From assembly GCA_944320015.1 (NCBI GenBank), contig CALUFO010000004.1:1-64000 (forward strand): a stretch of 64,000 bases of DNA. The letters are read 5' to 3'. This DNA is from an uncultured Barnesiella sp. (lineage in GTDB: Bacteria; Bacteroidota; Bacteroidia; Bacteroidales; Barnesiellaceae). Of the stretch, positions 1-7,695 are shown piece after piece. Both the position numbers and the translations under genes were made by a program. The notes under the pieces are model-generated. The model ran no database searches, had not been told where the DNA came from, and saw only the letters and a list, made by a program, of their open reading frames with translations. The number at the start of each line of letters is the position of its first letter. Positions within the stretch are counted from its first letter, which is position 1.

Positions 1-47
1 TAGTGCTTGATTATTAATGATTTGCAATTTTATGATATTTCTTGAAT

Positions 48-76
48 ATGTAGGTTCGAGAGCCTGTCTCTCCGCA
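48..76 (+). other. possible tRNA 3'-end remnant (att scar)
   Basis: The stretch resembles the T arm and acceptor 3' strand of a serine-type tRNA (GGTTCGAG followed by CTCTCCGC) and is followed directly by a terminator. Bases 1-47 are AT-rich and hold no D arm, anticodon arm or matching 5' acceptor strand. The T loop would have 8 rather than 7 bases and its stem needs two G-U pairs. I therefore read it as a degenerate tRNA end, as left when an element integrates in a tRNA gene, and not as a working tRNA. Confidence 0.3.
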
Positions 77-78
77 AC

Positions 79-114
79 AAAGGGTGTGAATCGATAAGGT
101 TTGCGCCCTTTTTT
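79..114 (+). terminator. rho-independent terminator
   Basis: Bases 79-90 pair with 100-111 over 12 positions, including a few G-U wobbles, around a 9-base loop, and the 3' arm runs into six T. It ends transcription entering from the left edge and also lies just past the 3' end of the minus-strand gene at 133-663. Confidence 0.65.
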
Positions 115-132
115 ATATAGGCTTTATTGTGT

Positions 133-663
133 TCACATCTCTACCTTGTTTAGATTTTCCATCATTTTCTTCAGATTCGCGGCATTTTGCTCATCAGAAA
201 TTGTCGGGTCTTTCATGAAGCGGGCACAGGGCAATTCCGGGCAGCCGCCGCAGGTTTTTCGCCGTTGTCCCTCGCAGCATTTCCAGATAGGGCACACGTC
301 GTCGCCGATGTATTGCAGCCAGTAGACTTTACCTTTTATTTTGCGGCATCCTTTGCATTCTTTGGGGAAAGAGGGACATTCTACGCATCTCGTCCCACAG
401 GGGGAAGGATAGAAGTAATCGTCTTTCCAATACCACCATTTGCATTTTTCGGTGTCGGGATTTTCTGTGTTGACATAATACTCCAAAGCTCGATACAGAT
501 AAAGTTGGCAACGGTCTACGGCGCAGCCGCGCAACCGACATTCTTCCCGATATAAATCATCGGCACTCTTTCCTTTCAGAGATTCGATAGAAGTATAGCC
601 CATAGCTATCAAGTCTTTTTCGGTGGTATCTCCTACATTGGGTATTTTTCGTAGCTCGCTCAT
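133..663 (-). CDS. Cdd1-like helix-hairpin-helix plus DUF3795 Cys-rich protein
   Basis: A 176-residue protein of unknown biochemical role. Residues 1-75 match the pathogenicity-locus Cdd1 type: a helix-hairpin-helix start (IPNVGDTTEKDLIAMGY) followed by DDLYREECRLRG. Residues 80-176 hold about ten cysteines in CxxC-like groups (CGTRCVEC, CKGC, CGGCPELPC), as in the DUF3795 metal-binding family. The combination is common in anaerobic Bacteroidetes and Firmicutes; a zinc- or iron-binding role is inference. It lies 12 bp downstream of the membrane-protein gene on the same strand and is probably co-transcribed with it and the GNAT gene. No signal peptide is visible, so it is likely cytoplasmic. 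Confidence 0.75.
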   Translation of the reverse strand: MSELRKIPNVGDTTEKDLIAMGYTSIESLKGKSADDLYREECRLRGCAVDRCQLYLYRALEYYVNTENPDTEKCKWWYWKDDYFYPSPCGTRCVECPSFPKECKGCRKIKGKVYWLQYIGDDVCPIWKCCEGQRRKTCGGCPELPCARFMKDPTISDEQNAANLKKMMENLNKVEM

Positions 664-675
664 AATTTCGATAGC

Positions 676-1095
676 TTATTGGATTTTGTCTTTTGATGTA
701 ACGGTTTTTATGCAAAAGTGTCGCACGATGATTGGGGATAGTAGCGTGGTTGCCAGAACCAACAGCCACAAATTGCCTGTCGATGGATTATAAGCGGCAA
801 GAAGTTCCGCAACGGTATTGCCCCCGGCAACTCCTGCCGCAAATTCAAAAGTAATGGTCAACAACGCCCAGCATGCCCCTATCAGCCAGTATTCTTTGGT
901 TGTGTGGGTTTTCACTATTCGGGACAGCAGCAGCCAAGTAATCAGGAAGATGCACACGCTTAATATAAGCCCGCTCACAGGCAATGCCCATTCCTCTCCG
1001 ATAGCTTTCGCCAATACATATTCCCTCAATCCTCCGTTAAGAATAGCCACCGGGATAAAGCACAGCCAGATTATAAGGGATTTCAAGATGTTCAT
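676..1095 (-). CDS. small four-TM membrane protein, unknown function
   Basis: A 139-residue hydrophobic protein with about four membrane segments, near residues 3-22, 38-58, 72-90 and 105-128. No catalytic motif is recognised. The chosen start ATG overlaps the stop of the upstream acetyltransferase gene as ATGA, a usual sign of translational coupling; an in-frame ATG 33 bases further upstream would overlap that gene more and gives a less natural, hydrophilic N-terminus. It may belong to one of the small conserved membrane families seen beside GNAT enzymes, but I cannot name its function. Confidence 0.65.
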   Translation of the reverse strand: MNILKSLIIWLCFIPVAILNGGLREYVLAKAIGEEWALPVSGLILSVCIFLITWLLLSRIVKTHTTKEYWLIGACWALLTITFEFAAGVAGGNTVAELLAAYNPSTGNLWLLVLATTLLSPIIVRHFCIKTVTSKDKIQ

Positions 1096-2114
1096 AACGT
1101 CTTCTCCATTACATAGTTTGTCAGCCAAAGCCGATTGGCTTTCGCTTTCTGTTTCTTCACCACCTTGTAGCCACGCTTCTCGAAGAATGGCCGTGCGGTG
1201 ATGCTTGCTTCAACGCTTATTTTGTGTACGCCATATCCACGAGCCATCTTTTCCACTTCCGAAAGCAAGAAAGTCGCTATGCCTTTTCCCTGCCAGCCCT
1301 TATGGACAAACAAGGAGTACAAATAGCCTTCGGCGTTCATGGAGGAAAAGCCGATGATATTGCCTTGTCCGTCAAGAGCACCGATATAATCGTTCTTTGC
1401 CAGCAGCTCTTTCCAATGCTCTATGCTGTCTCCGCACGAAGCCCAGTCTGCTACTTCCTCTTTGGTGTAGTCTTTGGAATTGACGGTGAGGACCGTAGTG
1501 TGGAACAACGCCTGCATCTCCGGAATATCTGTTGCGGTAAGTGGGCGTATGGGCAACTGTCGGGCAGATTCCCATTCCTCTTTCGTCATTCTCATGAAAT
1601 GCTCCGTGCGTACATCTCCCAATGGAGAAGGTTTGCCTTCTTCCGTATGATGAAAACGGAATCCGCATTTCTCCATCACCCGGCGGGATTTCGTATTGCC
1701 GTCGTAATATCCGCACCAGACGGCAGTCATTCCCAAGTCCTCGAAACATCGCCGCAGCAGACGGCGCACGGCTTCAGGTATCAAGCCCTGTCCCCAATAT
1801 GGTTTCCCTATCCAGTAACCAATCTCGGCCTCGTCCGCCTGCATTTGGGCGCTATGCAGGCTATCTCCGAACATGATACCCACACTGCCTACTGGTTCGT
1901 CCGTCGCCTTCAATACCACCGCATACGTTTCGGGAGCGGCAAATACAGTGCGGATTACATTCAAGCTATCTTCCACTGAAATATGGGGCGGCCAGCCCGC
2001 AATAGGCCCGATTGCCGGGTCTTGGGCATATTTATATAGCGCCTCGGCGTCGGATTCTTGCCAAGGACGAAGCTGTAATCTCAAGGTGGTCAGCAGGCAT
2101 GTGCTTTTATCCAT
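1092..2114 (-). CDS. double GNAT-family N-acetyltransferase
   Basis: A 340-residue protein with two tandem GNAT acetyltransferase domains. The first (about residues 8-165) is of the RimJ/RimL type: LRPWQESDAEAL at the start, GYWIGKPYWGQGLIPEAV as the acetyl-CoA loop and a SRRVMEKCGF helix. The second (about 175-340) carries FVHKGWQGKGIATFLLSE, the Q-x-x-G-x-A pyrophosphate loop, and ends in PFFEKRGYKVV. Acceptors are unknown; small amines or antibiotics are possible but not shown. An upstream in-frame TTG would add nine residues, but the ATG at 2114 lies about 25 bases past a good -7 box (TATTTTTG) and is preferred. First gene of a likely three-gene operon. Confidence 0.8.
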   Translation of the reverse strand: MDKSTCLLTTLRLQLRPWQESDAEALYKYAQDPAIGPIAGWPPHISVEDSLNVIRTVFAAPETYAVVLKATDEPVGSVGIMFGDSLHSAQMQADEAEIGYWIGKPYWGQGLIPEAVRRLLRRCFEDLGMTAVWCGYYDGNTKSRRVMEKCGFRFHHTEEGKPSPLGDVRTEHFMRMTKEEWESARQLPIRPLTATDIPEMQALFHTTVLTVNSKDYTKEEVADWASCGDSIEHWKELLAKNDYIGALDGQGNIIGFSSMNAEGYLYSLFVHKGWQGKGIATFLLSEVEKMARGYGVHKISVEASITARPFFEKRGYKVVKKQKAKANRLWLTNYVMEKTL

Positions 2115-2138
2115 TGTCGTCGATGATGATAGTTTTTT

Positions 2139-2146
2139 CAAAAATA
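2139..2146 (-). promoter_or_regulatory. -7 promoter element (TATTTTTG)
   Basis: On the minus strand the bases read TATTTTTG, an exact match to the Bacteroidetes TAnnTTTG -7 box, and lie 24 bases before the chosen ATG of the double GNAT gene. No clear TTTG -33 box is seen. Confidence 0.45.
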
Positions 2147-2256
2147 GTGATTATACTTGAATTGTCGCTTCCTATTTATTGAATATTATGAGTCATCACT
2201 TCGAATCGCAGCGATATGCCTTTATTATATATAGTGGATTTTGTGCTTGATTGGTG

Positions 2257-3126
2257 TCAATATTTGATCATGATTTTTTGTATGGACTCCCTGTATTCCG
2301 AAGGTGTTTTTCCCCGGCTTTTTTTAAAGATGCGATTGAAATTCGAGATATTGTTGAACCCACACAGGAAGGCTATTTCGCTAATGGAGTGTGTTGTCTC
2401 GAATAGCATTTTTGTAGCGTTGCTGATTCGTATATCGTTAATATAGTCGACGATGTTTCGGTTGGTTCGCTTTTTGAAGAAATGACTGAGGGCAGAGTCG
2501 CTCATGGATACGATCTCGGCGATGTCGCTCAGTCTGATAGGTTTCATATAATTTTGGTTTATAAACTCGTTGATTTTTGCGATTCGGCGGCTTTTAGAGT
2601 CTCGTAGAATACTGTTATTGTCGAATGTTCCGCTGGCAAGGATGCGTTGACGGGGGTTGGTCGATAAATCGTAGAGGAGGGCAAAGAATTCGAGACAAAC
2701 ATTGAATCCGGTCATTTGGGTCATGGCGATTATTCGTTTGATAATGTCTGATTCGCGGTCTTCGGTAAATTGAATGCCTCGTCTCGATTTTTCGAGCATT
2801 TCCTTTATGGAGGAAAACATTCTCTTTTGGAGAATAGGGAAAGAGAGAAGTTGTTCATGAAATTGTATGGTAATGACATGGTTACTGTCGATATTGTTCC
2901 CTTCCCATTTATGTGGAACGTTAGGCCCTGTGAGAACTAAATCGACATCTTCAAATGGTTCTATGGAATCACCCACGATGCGTCGTCCAAAATCCCATAG
3001 AACCAGATTTAATTCAAAATCGGAATGGAAATGTATTGGATAGTCAAAATCGGCTTTCGGGTGGTTGAGGATAATGAAGAGGTCGTCTCCATTGAGAGGT
3101 GTGATTTCGTGTTGTATATTTTTCAT
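2257..3126 (-). CDS. AraC-family transcriptional regulator with cupin sensor
   Basis: A 289-residue regulator. Residues 15-110 form a cupin-like sensor half (DYPIHFHSDFELNLVL, then GPNVPHKW), and residues 185-285 hold the two helix-turn-helix motifs of the AraC domain (IRLSDIAEIVSMSDSALSHFFKK and ISEIAFLCGFNNISNFNRIFKK, ending in GKTPSEYR). In the family the N half binds a sugar or related ligand. It is divergent from the GH130 gene across a 261-bp AT-rich gap, so it most likely controls the adjacent phosphorylase, symporter and SusC/D genes. Local AraC control instead of SusR or a hybrid two-component system is known for some Bacteroidetes sugar loci. Confidence 0.88.
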   Translation of the reverse strand: MKNIQHEITPLNGDDLFIILNHPKADFDYPIHFHSDFELNLVLWDFGRRIVGDSIEPFEDVDLVLTGPNVPHKWEGNNIDSNHVITIQFHEQLLSFPILQKRMFSSIKEMLEKSRRGIQFTEDRESDIIKRIIAMTQMTGFNVCLEFFALLYDLSTNPRQRILASGTFDNNSILRDSKSRRIAKINEFINQNYMKPIRLSDIAEIVSMSDSALSHFFKKRTNRNIVDYINDIRISNATKMLFETTHSISEIAFLCGFNNISNFNRIFKKSRGKTPSEYRESIQKIMIKY

Positions 3127-3151
3127 AATAGGAGCATTTTAATGTGAAGTA

Positions 3152-3159
3152 CAAATATA
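3152..3159 (-). promoter_or_regulatory. -7 promoter element of the AraC gene (TATATTTG)
   Basis: An exact TAnnTTTG match on the minus strand, 25 bases before the regulator's ATG at 3126. No good -33 box at the expected spacing. Confidence 0.45.
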
Positions 3160-3354
3160 TAAAACAATTTGTGTAATATCAATAATGTATGTATTTATAT
3201 TTTTATAAGGATATATTGTAATTTGCTGGTATATAGATTTATATAAATATATATGATGTTATTTTGAAAAAATATAATGAAAAATCATTTAGATATATTC
3301 AATATAATATAGGCATTCAACCAAAATGTATTAAATATATGTAATATTTTGGAT

Positions 3355-3362
3355 TAAATTTG
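3355..3362 (+). promoter_or_regulatory. -7 promoter element of the GH130 operon (TAAATTTG)
   Basis: An exact TAnnTTTG match ending 25 bases before the GH130 ATG. The 19-21 bases upstream lack a TTTG -33 box, which would fit a promoter that needs the divergent AraC protein as activator (inference). Confidence 0.5.
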
Positions 3363-3387
3363 TCATAAAAATTAATGTCAAATAATT

Positions 3388-4413
3388 ATGAAATTGAAAA
3401 AATACGAAGGAAACCCGATATTGTCTCCTAACCCGAAAAATTATTGGGAAAACTTGGTGGTTTGTAATCCTGGTGTGATTTATGACAATGGCGTGTTTCA
3501 TATGCTGTATAGGGCTGCCGGTGATGATGCGGAGCATTTAGTGTATTTGGGGAAAGCCGAAAGTGTGGATGGGATTCATTTTGAACGGATTTCTGATGAA
3601 CCGGCATTCGCTCCGGGAAAAGACTCGTTTGATGCGGGCTCGAACGAAGATCCTCGTATTGTGAAAATTGGTGATGAGTTTTTTATTACATACGCTTTCC
3701 GCCCTTATTTTGCAGGACAGTATTGGAAAAATGAATATGACCAAGTCGAGGCGCCAGAGCATGATCCTAATGCACCGAAGTGCTTGCGGGAAAATATAAG
3801 CAATTCGGCATTGGCGGTCTCGAAAGATATGCGTCATTTTAAGAAGGTGGGGCGAATTACTGAGCCGTCGTTGGACGATCGCGATGTTATCTTGTTTCCC
3901 GAAAAAATAAATGGTAGGTATTGGATGCTTCATCGGCCGAAAGATTACATTAATGCGAATGGCAATTATGGTACGGATTATCCGTCGATTTGGATTAAGA
4001 GTTCCGATGATTTGATGATGTGGAACACCAAGAGCCAATTGCTGATGAAAGGAGAGGAGGATTGGGAAGTTAAGATAGGGGGGAATACACCACCTATTAA
4101 GACCGAAGAGGGCTGGTTTCTCCTATATCATGGCGTGGATAAACATTTCACTTATCGAGTGGGTGCTGCGATTCTCGATTTGAATGACCCTACAAAAGTG
4201 CTGTACCGGACAAAAGATTTTATTCTTGAGCCAGAGACCAAGGAGGAAACACAAGGTCTGTATCGATGGGGAGTTGTATTTCCTATGGGCGCAGTCGTCA
4301 AAGGTGGAACGTTGTATGTGTACTATGGAGCTTCGGATCAGTGGGTAAATCTTGCTACCTGTGATTTTAGAGAATTGATAAATTTTGTGAAGTCCAACAG
4401 TCGGAAAAAATAG
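3388..4413 (+). CDS. GH130-family beta-mannoside phosphorylase/hydrolase
   Basis: A 341-residue GH130 enzyme with a five-bladed beta-propeller layout. Family marks: N-terminal KYEGNPILSP, the N-P-G-V loop, the NEDPRIV segment whose Asp is the catalytic acid in GH130, and the WMLHRP block, whose Arg/His help bind phosphate in the phosphorylase subfamilies. GH130 members cleave beta-1,2- or beta-1,4-mannosides, most by phosphorolysis giving mannose 1-phosphate. No signal peptide, so it acts in the cytoplasm. It stands 7 bp before a sodium/solute symporter, which suggests import of a disaccharide followed by phosphorolysis. Subfamily, and thus the exact linkage, cannot be decided by eye. Confidence 0.88.
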   Translation: MKLKKYEGNPILSPNPKNYWENLVVCNPGVIYDNGVFHMLYRAAGDDAEHLVYLGKAESVDGIHFERISDEPAFAPGKDSFDAGSNEDPRIVKIGDEFFITYAFRPYFAGQYWKNEYDQVEAPEHDPNAPKCLRENISNSALAVSKDMRHFKKVGRITEPSLDDRDVILFPEKINGRYWMLHRPKDYINANGNYGTDYPSIWIKSSDDLMMWNTKSQLLMKGEEDWEVKIGGNTPPIKTEEGWFLLYHGVDKHFTYRVGAAILDLNDPTKVLYRTKDFILEPETKEETQGLYRWGVVFPMGAVVKGGTLYVYYGASDQWVNLATCDFRELINFVKSNSRKK

Positions 4414-4420
4414 AAGAAAT

Positions 4421-6061
4421 ATGGAGTTGAATATTTCTAATATCGATATCGTTGTCATACTGCTTTTTGTGGTAGGAATTGTTTGGTGGGCGTTGAAGAA
4501 TAGAAAAAATAACGATGCCAGTGAATATTTTTTGGCCGGTAAATCACAAAATTGGTTTGTCGTAGGTGCTTCTTTGTTTGCGGCAAGCGTAAGTAGCTCG
4601 ACCCTTATGGGGCATTCGGGAGAAGGCTTCATAAGCGGGGTTGCCGTATTTAATTATAATGTTGGAGCTATTTTTGTCATCATTTTTGTATCGCTGTTTT
4701 TTTTGCCATTTTACATTAAATCGGGAATATATACGATACCCGAGTATTTGGGCCGTCGATTTGACAATCGGTCACGCAAATATTTTTCGTTCATTACTAT
4801 TATAGGTAATGTCTTTTTAGATGCCGGAGCCGCCCTTTATACAGGGGCTTTGATCTTGAAAATTATTTTCCCCGAAATAGATATGATGTGGATAATCGTG
4901 GGTATGGCACTCATGGCCGGTACTTATACGATTATTGGCGGGTTGTCGTCGGCGATTAATGCCGATATGATACAGTCGGTCATACTGATAGGCGGATCGG
5001 TGTTGCTGTCGATTTTTTGTTTCAATTCGATAGGAGGGTGGGGCAATTTTGTCGATCATTTCCATGATGGGGTATGGCTGAATCTAATTCGTCCCAATAC
5101 CGATACTACGGTGCCTTGGTTTTCGATATTCCTGTCTATCCCCATTTTGGGTTTCTATTTTTGGGGCAATAATCAAGTGATGGTGCAGCGGGTTATGTCG
5201 GCCAAGTCGGTAAACGAAGGTCGGTTAGGATTCTTGTTTGTGGCTTTCCTATATGTGTTTACCTTGTTTATCTTTATTGCTCCGGGCATGGTGGGGCGTA
5301 TGATCGACTTGTTTGGGGTAGGCGATGTTTTGCCCAACGAGGTTATCGATGGGAATACATTGCGTACGCAATATGGAATAGATACCAATGAGGTATATCC
5401 TCGATTGATTTTAAGGTTGTTGCCTATGGGCTTAATCGGGGTGATGATTGCTTGTATGATATCGGCTTTGACCTCAACGTTGAGTGCGACATTAAGTTCG
5501 GTGTCAACCCTGTTTACTATGGACTTTTATAAATCGTGGAAACCCGAATCCTCTCCTCGGCATTTGGTGCGTGTGGGGCAGTGGGCCTCATTCATTGCAT
5601 TGCTCGTCGCTGTTTTGTGGGCTCCGTTAATAGGTAAATTCGCCTCGTTGGTTGCCTATTACCAAGAGTTTTCCTCCTATTTGGCACCTCCGATTGTAGG
5701 TACTTTTTTGGTGGGTTTATTCTGGAAAGGGTCGACTCGAAATGGCGCTTTTGCCGGTTTGATGTCGGGATTGGTTATGTCGGCTTTGATTATGGTGTAT
5801 AAGTTTGGGTTTGGAGGCGAAGTGCCTTTCCATTTCTTATTATGGGTTCCTATTTTGTTGCTTCTGAGTGTTTGTGTGAATGTGATTGTGAGCAAATGCG
5901 ATAAGCAGAAAGTGGAAAATGTAGAGGCTTACACTTGGAATAAGACGGTATGGCAAGATGATACGAAGGAATTGAAGACGGTTCCGTGGTATAAGAATTT
6001 CAGATACATCAGTATAGCTTTAATCATTATTGCATTGCTGGAATACTGGTGGTTTTTTTAA
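4421..6061 (+). CDS. sodium:solute symporter (SSS family), probable sugar importer
   Basis: A 546-residue inner-membrane transporter with about 13-14 membrane segments. SSS-family features include the start ISNIDIVVILLFVVGIVWWALK, a soluble loop with SEYFLAGKS, GASLFAASVSSSTLMGHSG, and IPEYLGRRFDNRSRKYFS after the third helix. Members couple inward sodium flow to uptake of sugars, sialic acid, proline and others. Its position 7 bp after the GH130 gene and before the SusC/D genes points to uptake of an oligosaccharide or disaccharide released in the periplasm. A weak purine-rich stretch (AGAAGAAAT) precedes the ATG. Confidence 0.87.
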   Translation: MELNISNIDIVVILLFVVGIVWWALKNRKNNDASEYFLAGKSQNWFVVGASLFAASVSSSTLMGHSGEGFISGVAVFNYNVGAIFVIIFVSLFFLPFYIKSGIYTIPEYLGRRFDNRSRKYFSFITIIGNVFLDAGAALYTGALILKIIFPEIDMMWIIVGMALMAGTYTIIGGLSSAINADMIQSVILIGGSVLLSIFCFNSIGGWGNFVDHFHDGVWLNLIRPNTDTTVPWFSIFLSIPILGFYFWGNNQVMVQRVMSAKSVNEGRLGFLFVAFLYVFTLFIFIAPGMVGRMIDLFGVGDVLPNEVIDGNTLRTQYGIDTNEVYPRLILRLLPMGLIGVMIACMISALTSTLSATLSSVSTLFTMDFYKSWKPESSPRHLVRVGQWASFIALLVAVLWAPLIGKFASLVAYYQEFSSYLAPPIVGTFLVGLFWKGSTRNGAFAGLMSGLVMSALIMVYKFGFGGEVPFHFLLWVPILLLLSVCVNVIVSKCDKQKVENVEAYTWNKTVWQDDTKELKTVPWYKNFRYISIALIIIALLEYWWFF

Positions 6062-6090
6062 AACGAGTATTAACTGTAAAATGAATGATT

Positions 6091-7407
6091 ATGAAAAAAC
6101 TTTTCAACTTGATGATTGCGGGAATGGCATTGACCTCGTTTAGTGTTGGTGCGCAAACCTATGTGAATGACATGTTACAAGCCGATGTAGAGCGAGATTG
6201 TTATATCGAGGGTGGCAGCCTTCTCTATAACGATAATGCCGATGCTTTTTATGGAGATGGCAGTTATGTGCAAAAATCATCGGCGTCGATACCGAGTGCG
6301 TTGATTTTTAATAGGGATATTTGGGGTAATAAGAATTTGACAGGCTTTATTATCAATGTATTGGTTCCTAATGATCGTCCCGATTTCGATGAATTTATTA
6401 CTGTCGAGTATTCGACCGATGAATTGAATTATCATGAAATTCCAGACATGAAGATCGAGAAATCGTATGATGCCGTGCAAGGGAACAGCTATTGGATCGA
6501 TGTTTGGTATCAAGCAGCATTGCCTGCGGGAGTAAAAGAGATTAAAGTTACGATGGTGGCCAATGAAGAGGTGGCCAATTGGATACCCTGTTACCGTCGG
6601 ACGGAGATTTTCTATGAGGGTGGTGATGCCTATGAATATGTGCAACCGCCTTATTTGATGATTGTTCCTACTGAATTTGCGGTCGATTTCGAAACCGAGA
6701 ATTATAGTATCGATATGGCTGGTTCTCAAAATGCGACTTCTACGATCGAGGTCGTTGACAATCCGGTGAAAGATGAGGTTAATGGAAGCGATAAAGTGCT
6801 GAAAATCGTACAGGATCCAACCGATTCGAATTGGGGTTGGGAGAATGCCGATTGGTTTGGAGTAGCTATCGGTATGCTTTCTGGTGAGGATAATCAATTA
6901 ACCGAGATTACGGAAGCCGATGGCCGTTATCTGCATTTTCAAATACTGAGGAGTGAAAACTCGGTTTTCGGCATGGAGACATGGGGCGGTACTTGTGCGT
7001 ATAAGAATCAAGAGATTCCGTTTACCGGTTCGGAGAATTGGCAGGAGATAGTCATCGATTTGCAAGAGTATATAGGTACTACGTTCCAGCAATTCTATTT
7101 TTCGCCGAATGAGAAGTATGGCACCGACAATGTAACGGTGGCCGAAACAACTTATCTCGATAATATTTATATCTCTGATGCCTCAACACCCTCGGGTATT
7201 GCCGGCAATGAGGTTTCGGCTTTGAGGGCTTGGGGCGGTCAAGGAACTCTTTATGTACAGGGCGAAGCAAGTGAAGTATTTGTATATTCGGTTTCGGGTG
7301 TAGAAATCGGAGCCTATGCTTTTGATGGATTTTTGCAAGTAAATCTTGTTTCGGGTATTTATTTGGTAAAGAGCGGAGATTCTGTTTCCAAAGTGATAGT
7401 TTATTAG
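6091..7407 (+). CDS. secreted surface protein with T9SS C-terminal sorting domain
   Basis: A 438-residue protein with a signal peptide (MKKLFNLMIAGMALTSFSVGA, cleavage after GA). The rest looks all-beta: a first domain of about 180 residues, then a second (about 200-365, DFETENYSIDMAG ... LDNIYISDAS) that resembles carbohydrate-binding jelly-roll modules. The last 70 residues form a type A T9SS sorting domain (VFVYSVSGVEIGAYAF, then NLVSGIYLVKSGD, VSKVIVY). It is probably a surface glycan-binding protein doing the job SusE/SusF do elsewhere, but no catalytic residues are recognised. An ATG two codons upstream (6085) is an alternative start. It lies 29 bp after the symporter gene and ends in a terminator. 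Confidence 0.75.
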   Translation: MKKLFNLMIAGMALTSFSVGAQTYVNDMLQADVERDCYIEGGSLLYNDNADAFYGDGSYVQKSSASIPSALIFNRDIWGNKNLTGFIINVLVPNDRPDFDEFITVEYSTDELNYHEIPDMKIEKSYDAVQGNSYWIDVWYQAALPAGVKEIKVTMVANEEVANWIPCYRRTEIFYEGGDAYEYVQPPYLMIVPTEFAVDFETENYSIDMAGSQNATSTIEVVDNPVKDEVNGSDKVLKIVQDPTDSNWGWENADWFGVAIGMLSGEDNQLTEITEADGRYLHFQILRSENSVFGMETWGGTCAYKNQEIPFTGSENWQEIVIDLQEYIGTTFQQFYFSPNEKYGTDNVTVAETTYLDNIYISDASTPSGIAGNEVSALRAWGGQGTLYVQGEASEVFVYSVSGVEIGAYAFDGFLQVNLVSGIYLVKSGDSVSKVIVY

Positions 7408-7695
7408 TGTGATAATAAAGGGGCTGTCTCGAAATAAATTGGAGACGGCCTCTGTTTTTGATTTCATGCGAACGAATAGGGATTGTACTCGGTTCATTCT
7501 GTGGTAGAACATATGCGATTGAAAGTGGAGCGGGTTGTACAAGAAGTGAAGGCCGGCGGTTTCGTATCGATTTTTGGATAATAAATAATATCGTTTGTGA
7601 GATAGGAGAGGGGTGGGAGTTTTCCAAGCCTATTGGGGGAGACCGGCAAATGCCGATGAGCGCTTCTCTTCCTGTAAAATTAAAAACAAGGAAAG
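7408..7695 (+). promoter_or_regulatory. gap before susC: terminator plus long leader
   Basis: Apart from the terminator at 7420-7459, this 288-bp gap has no convincing gene; an overlapping open frame begins here but runs into the susC signal peptide in another frame. No exact TAnnTTTG box is seen (the nearest is TATCGTTTG near 7587, one base too long). A CGGC-aaat-GCCG hairpin at about 7641-7653 lies in what would be the susC leader. Confidence 0.35.
7420..7459 (+). terminator. rho-independent terminator before susC
   Basis: GGGGCTGTCTC (7420-7430) pairs with GAGACGGCCTC (7442-7452) with one G-U pair, an 11-base loop and then five T. It separates the GH130/symporter/surface-protein transcript from susC/susD. 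Confidence 0.75.

Noticed and set aside
1..78. A complete tRNA-Ser gene at the left edge
   Set aside because: Only the 3' end looks tRNA-like; no D arm or anticodon arm can be folded in bases 1-47 and the T loop has eight bases.
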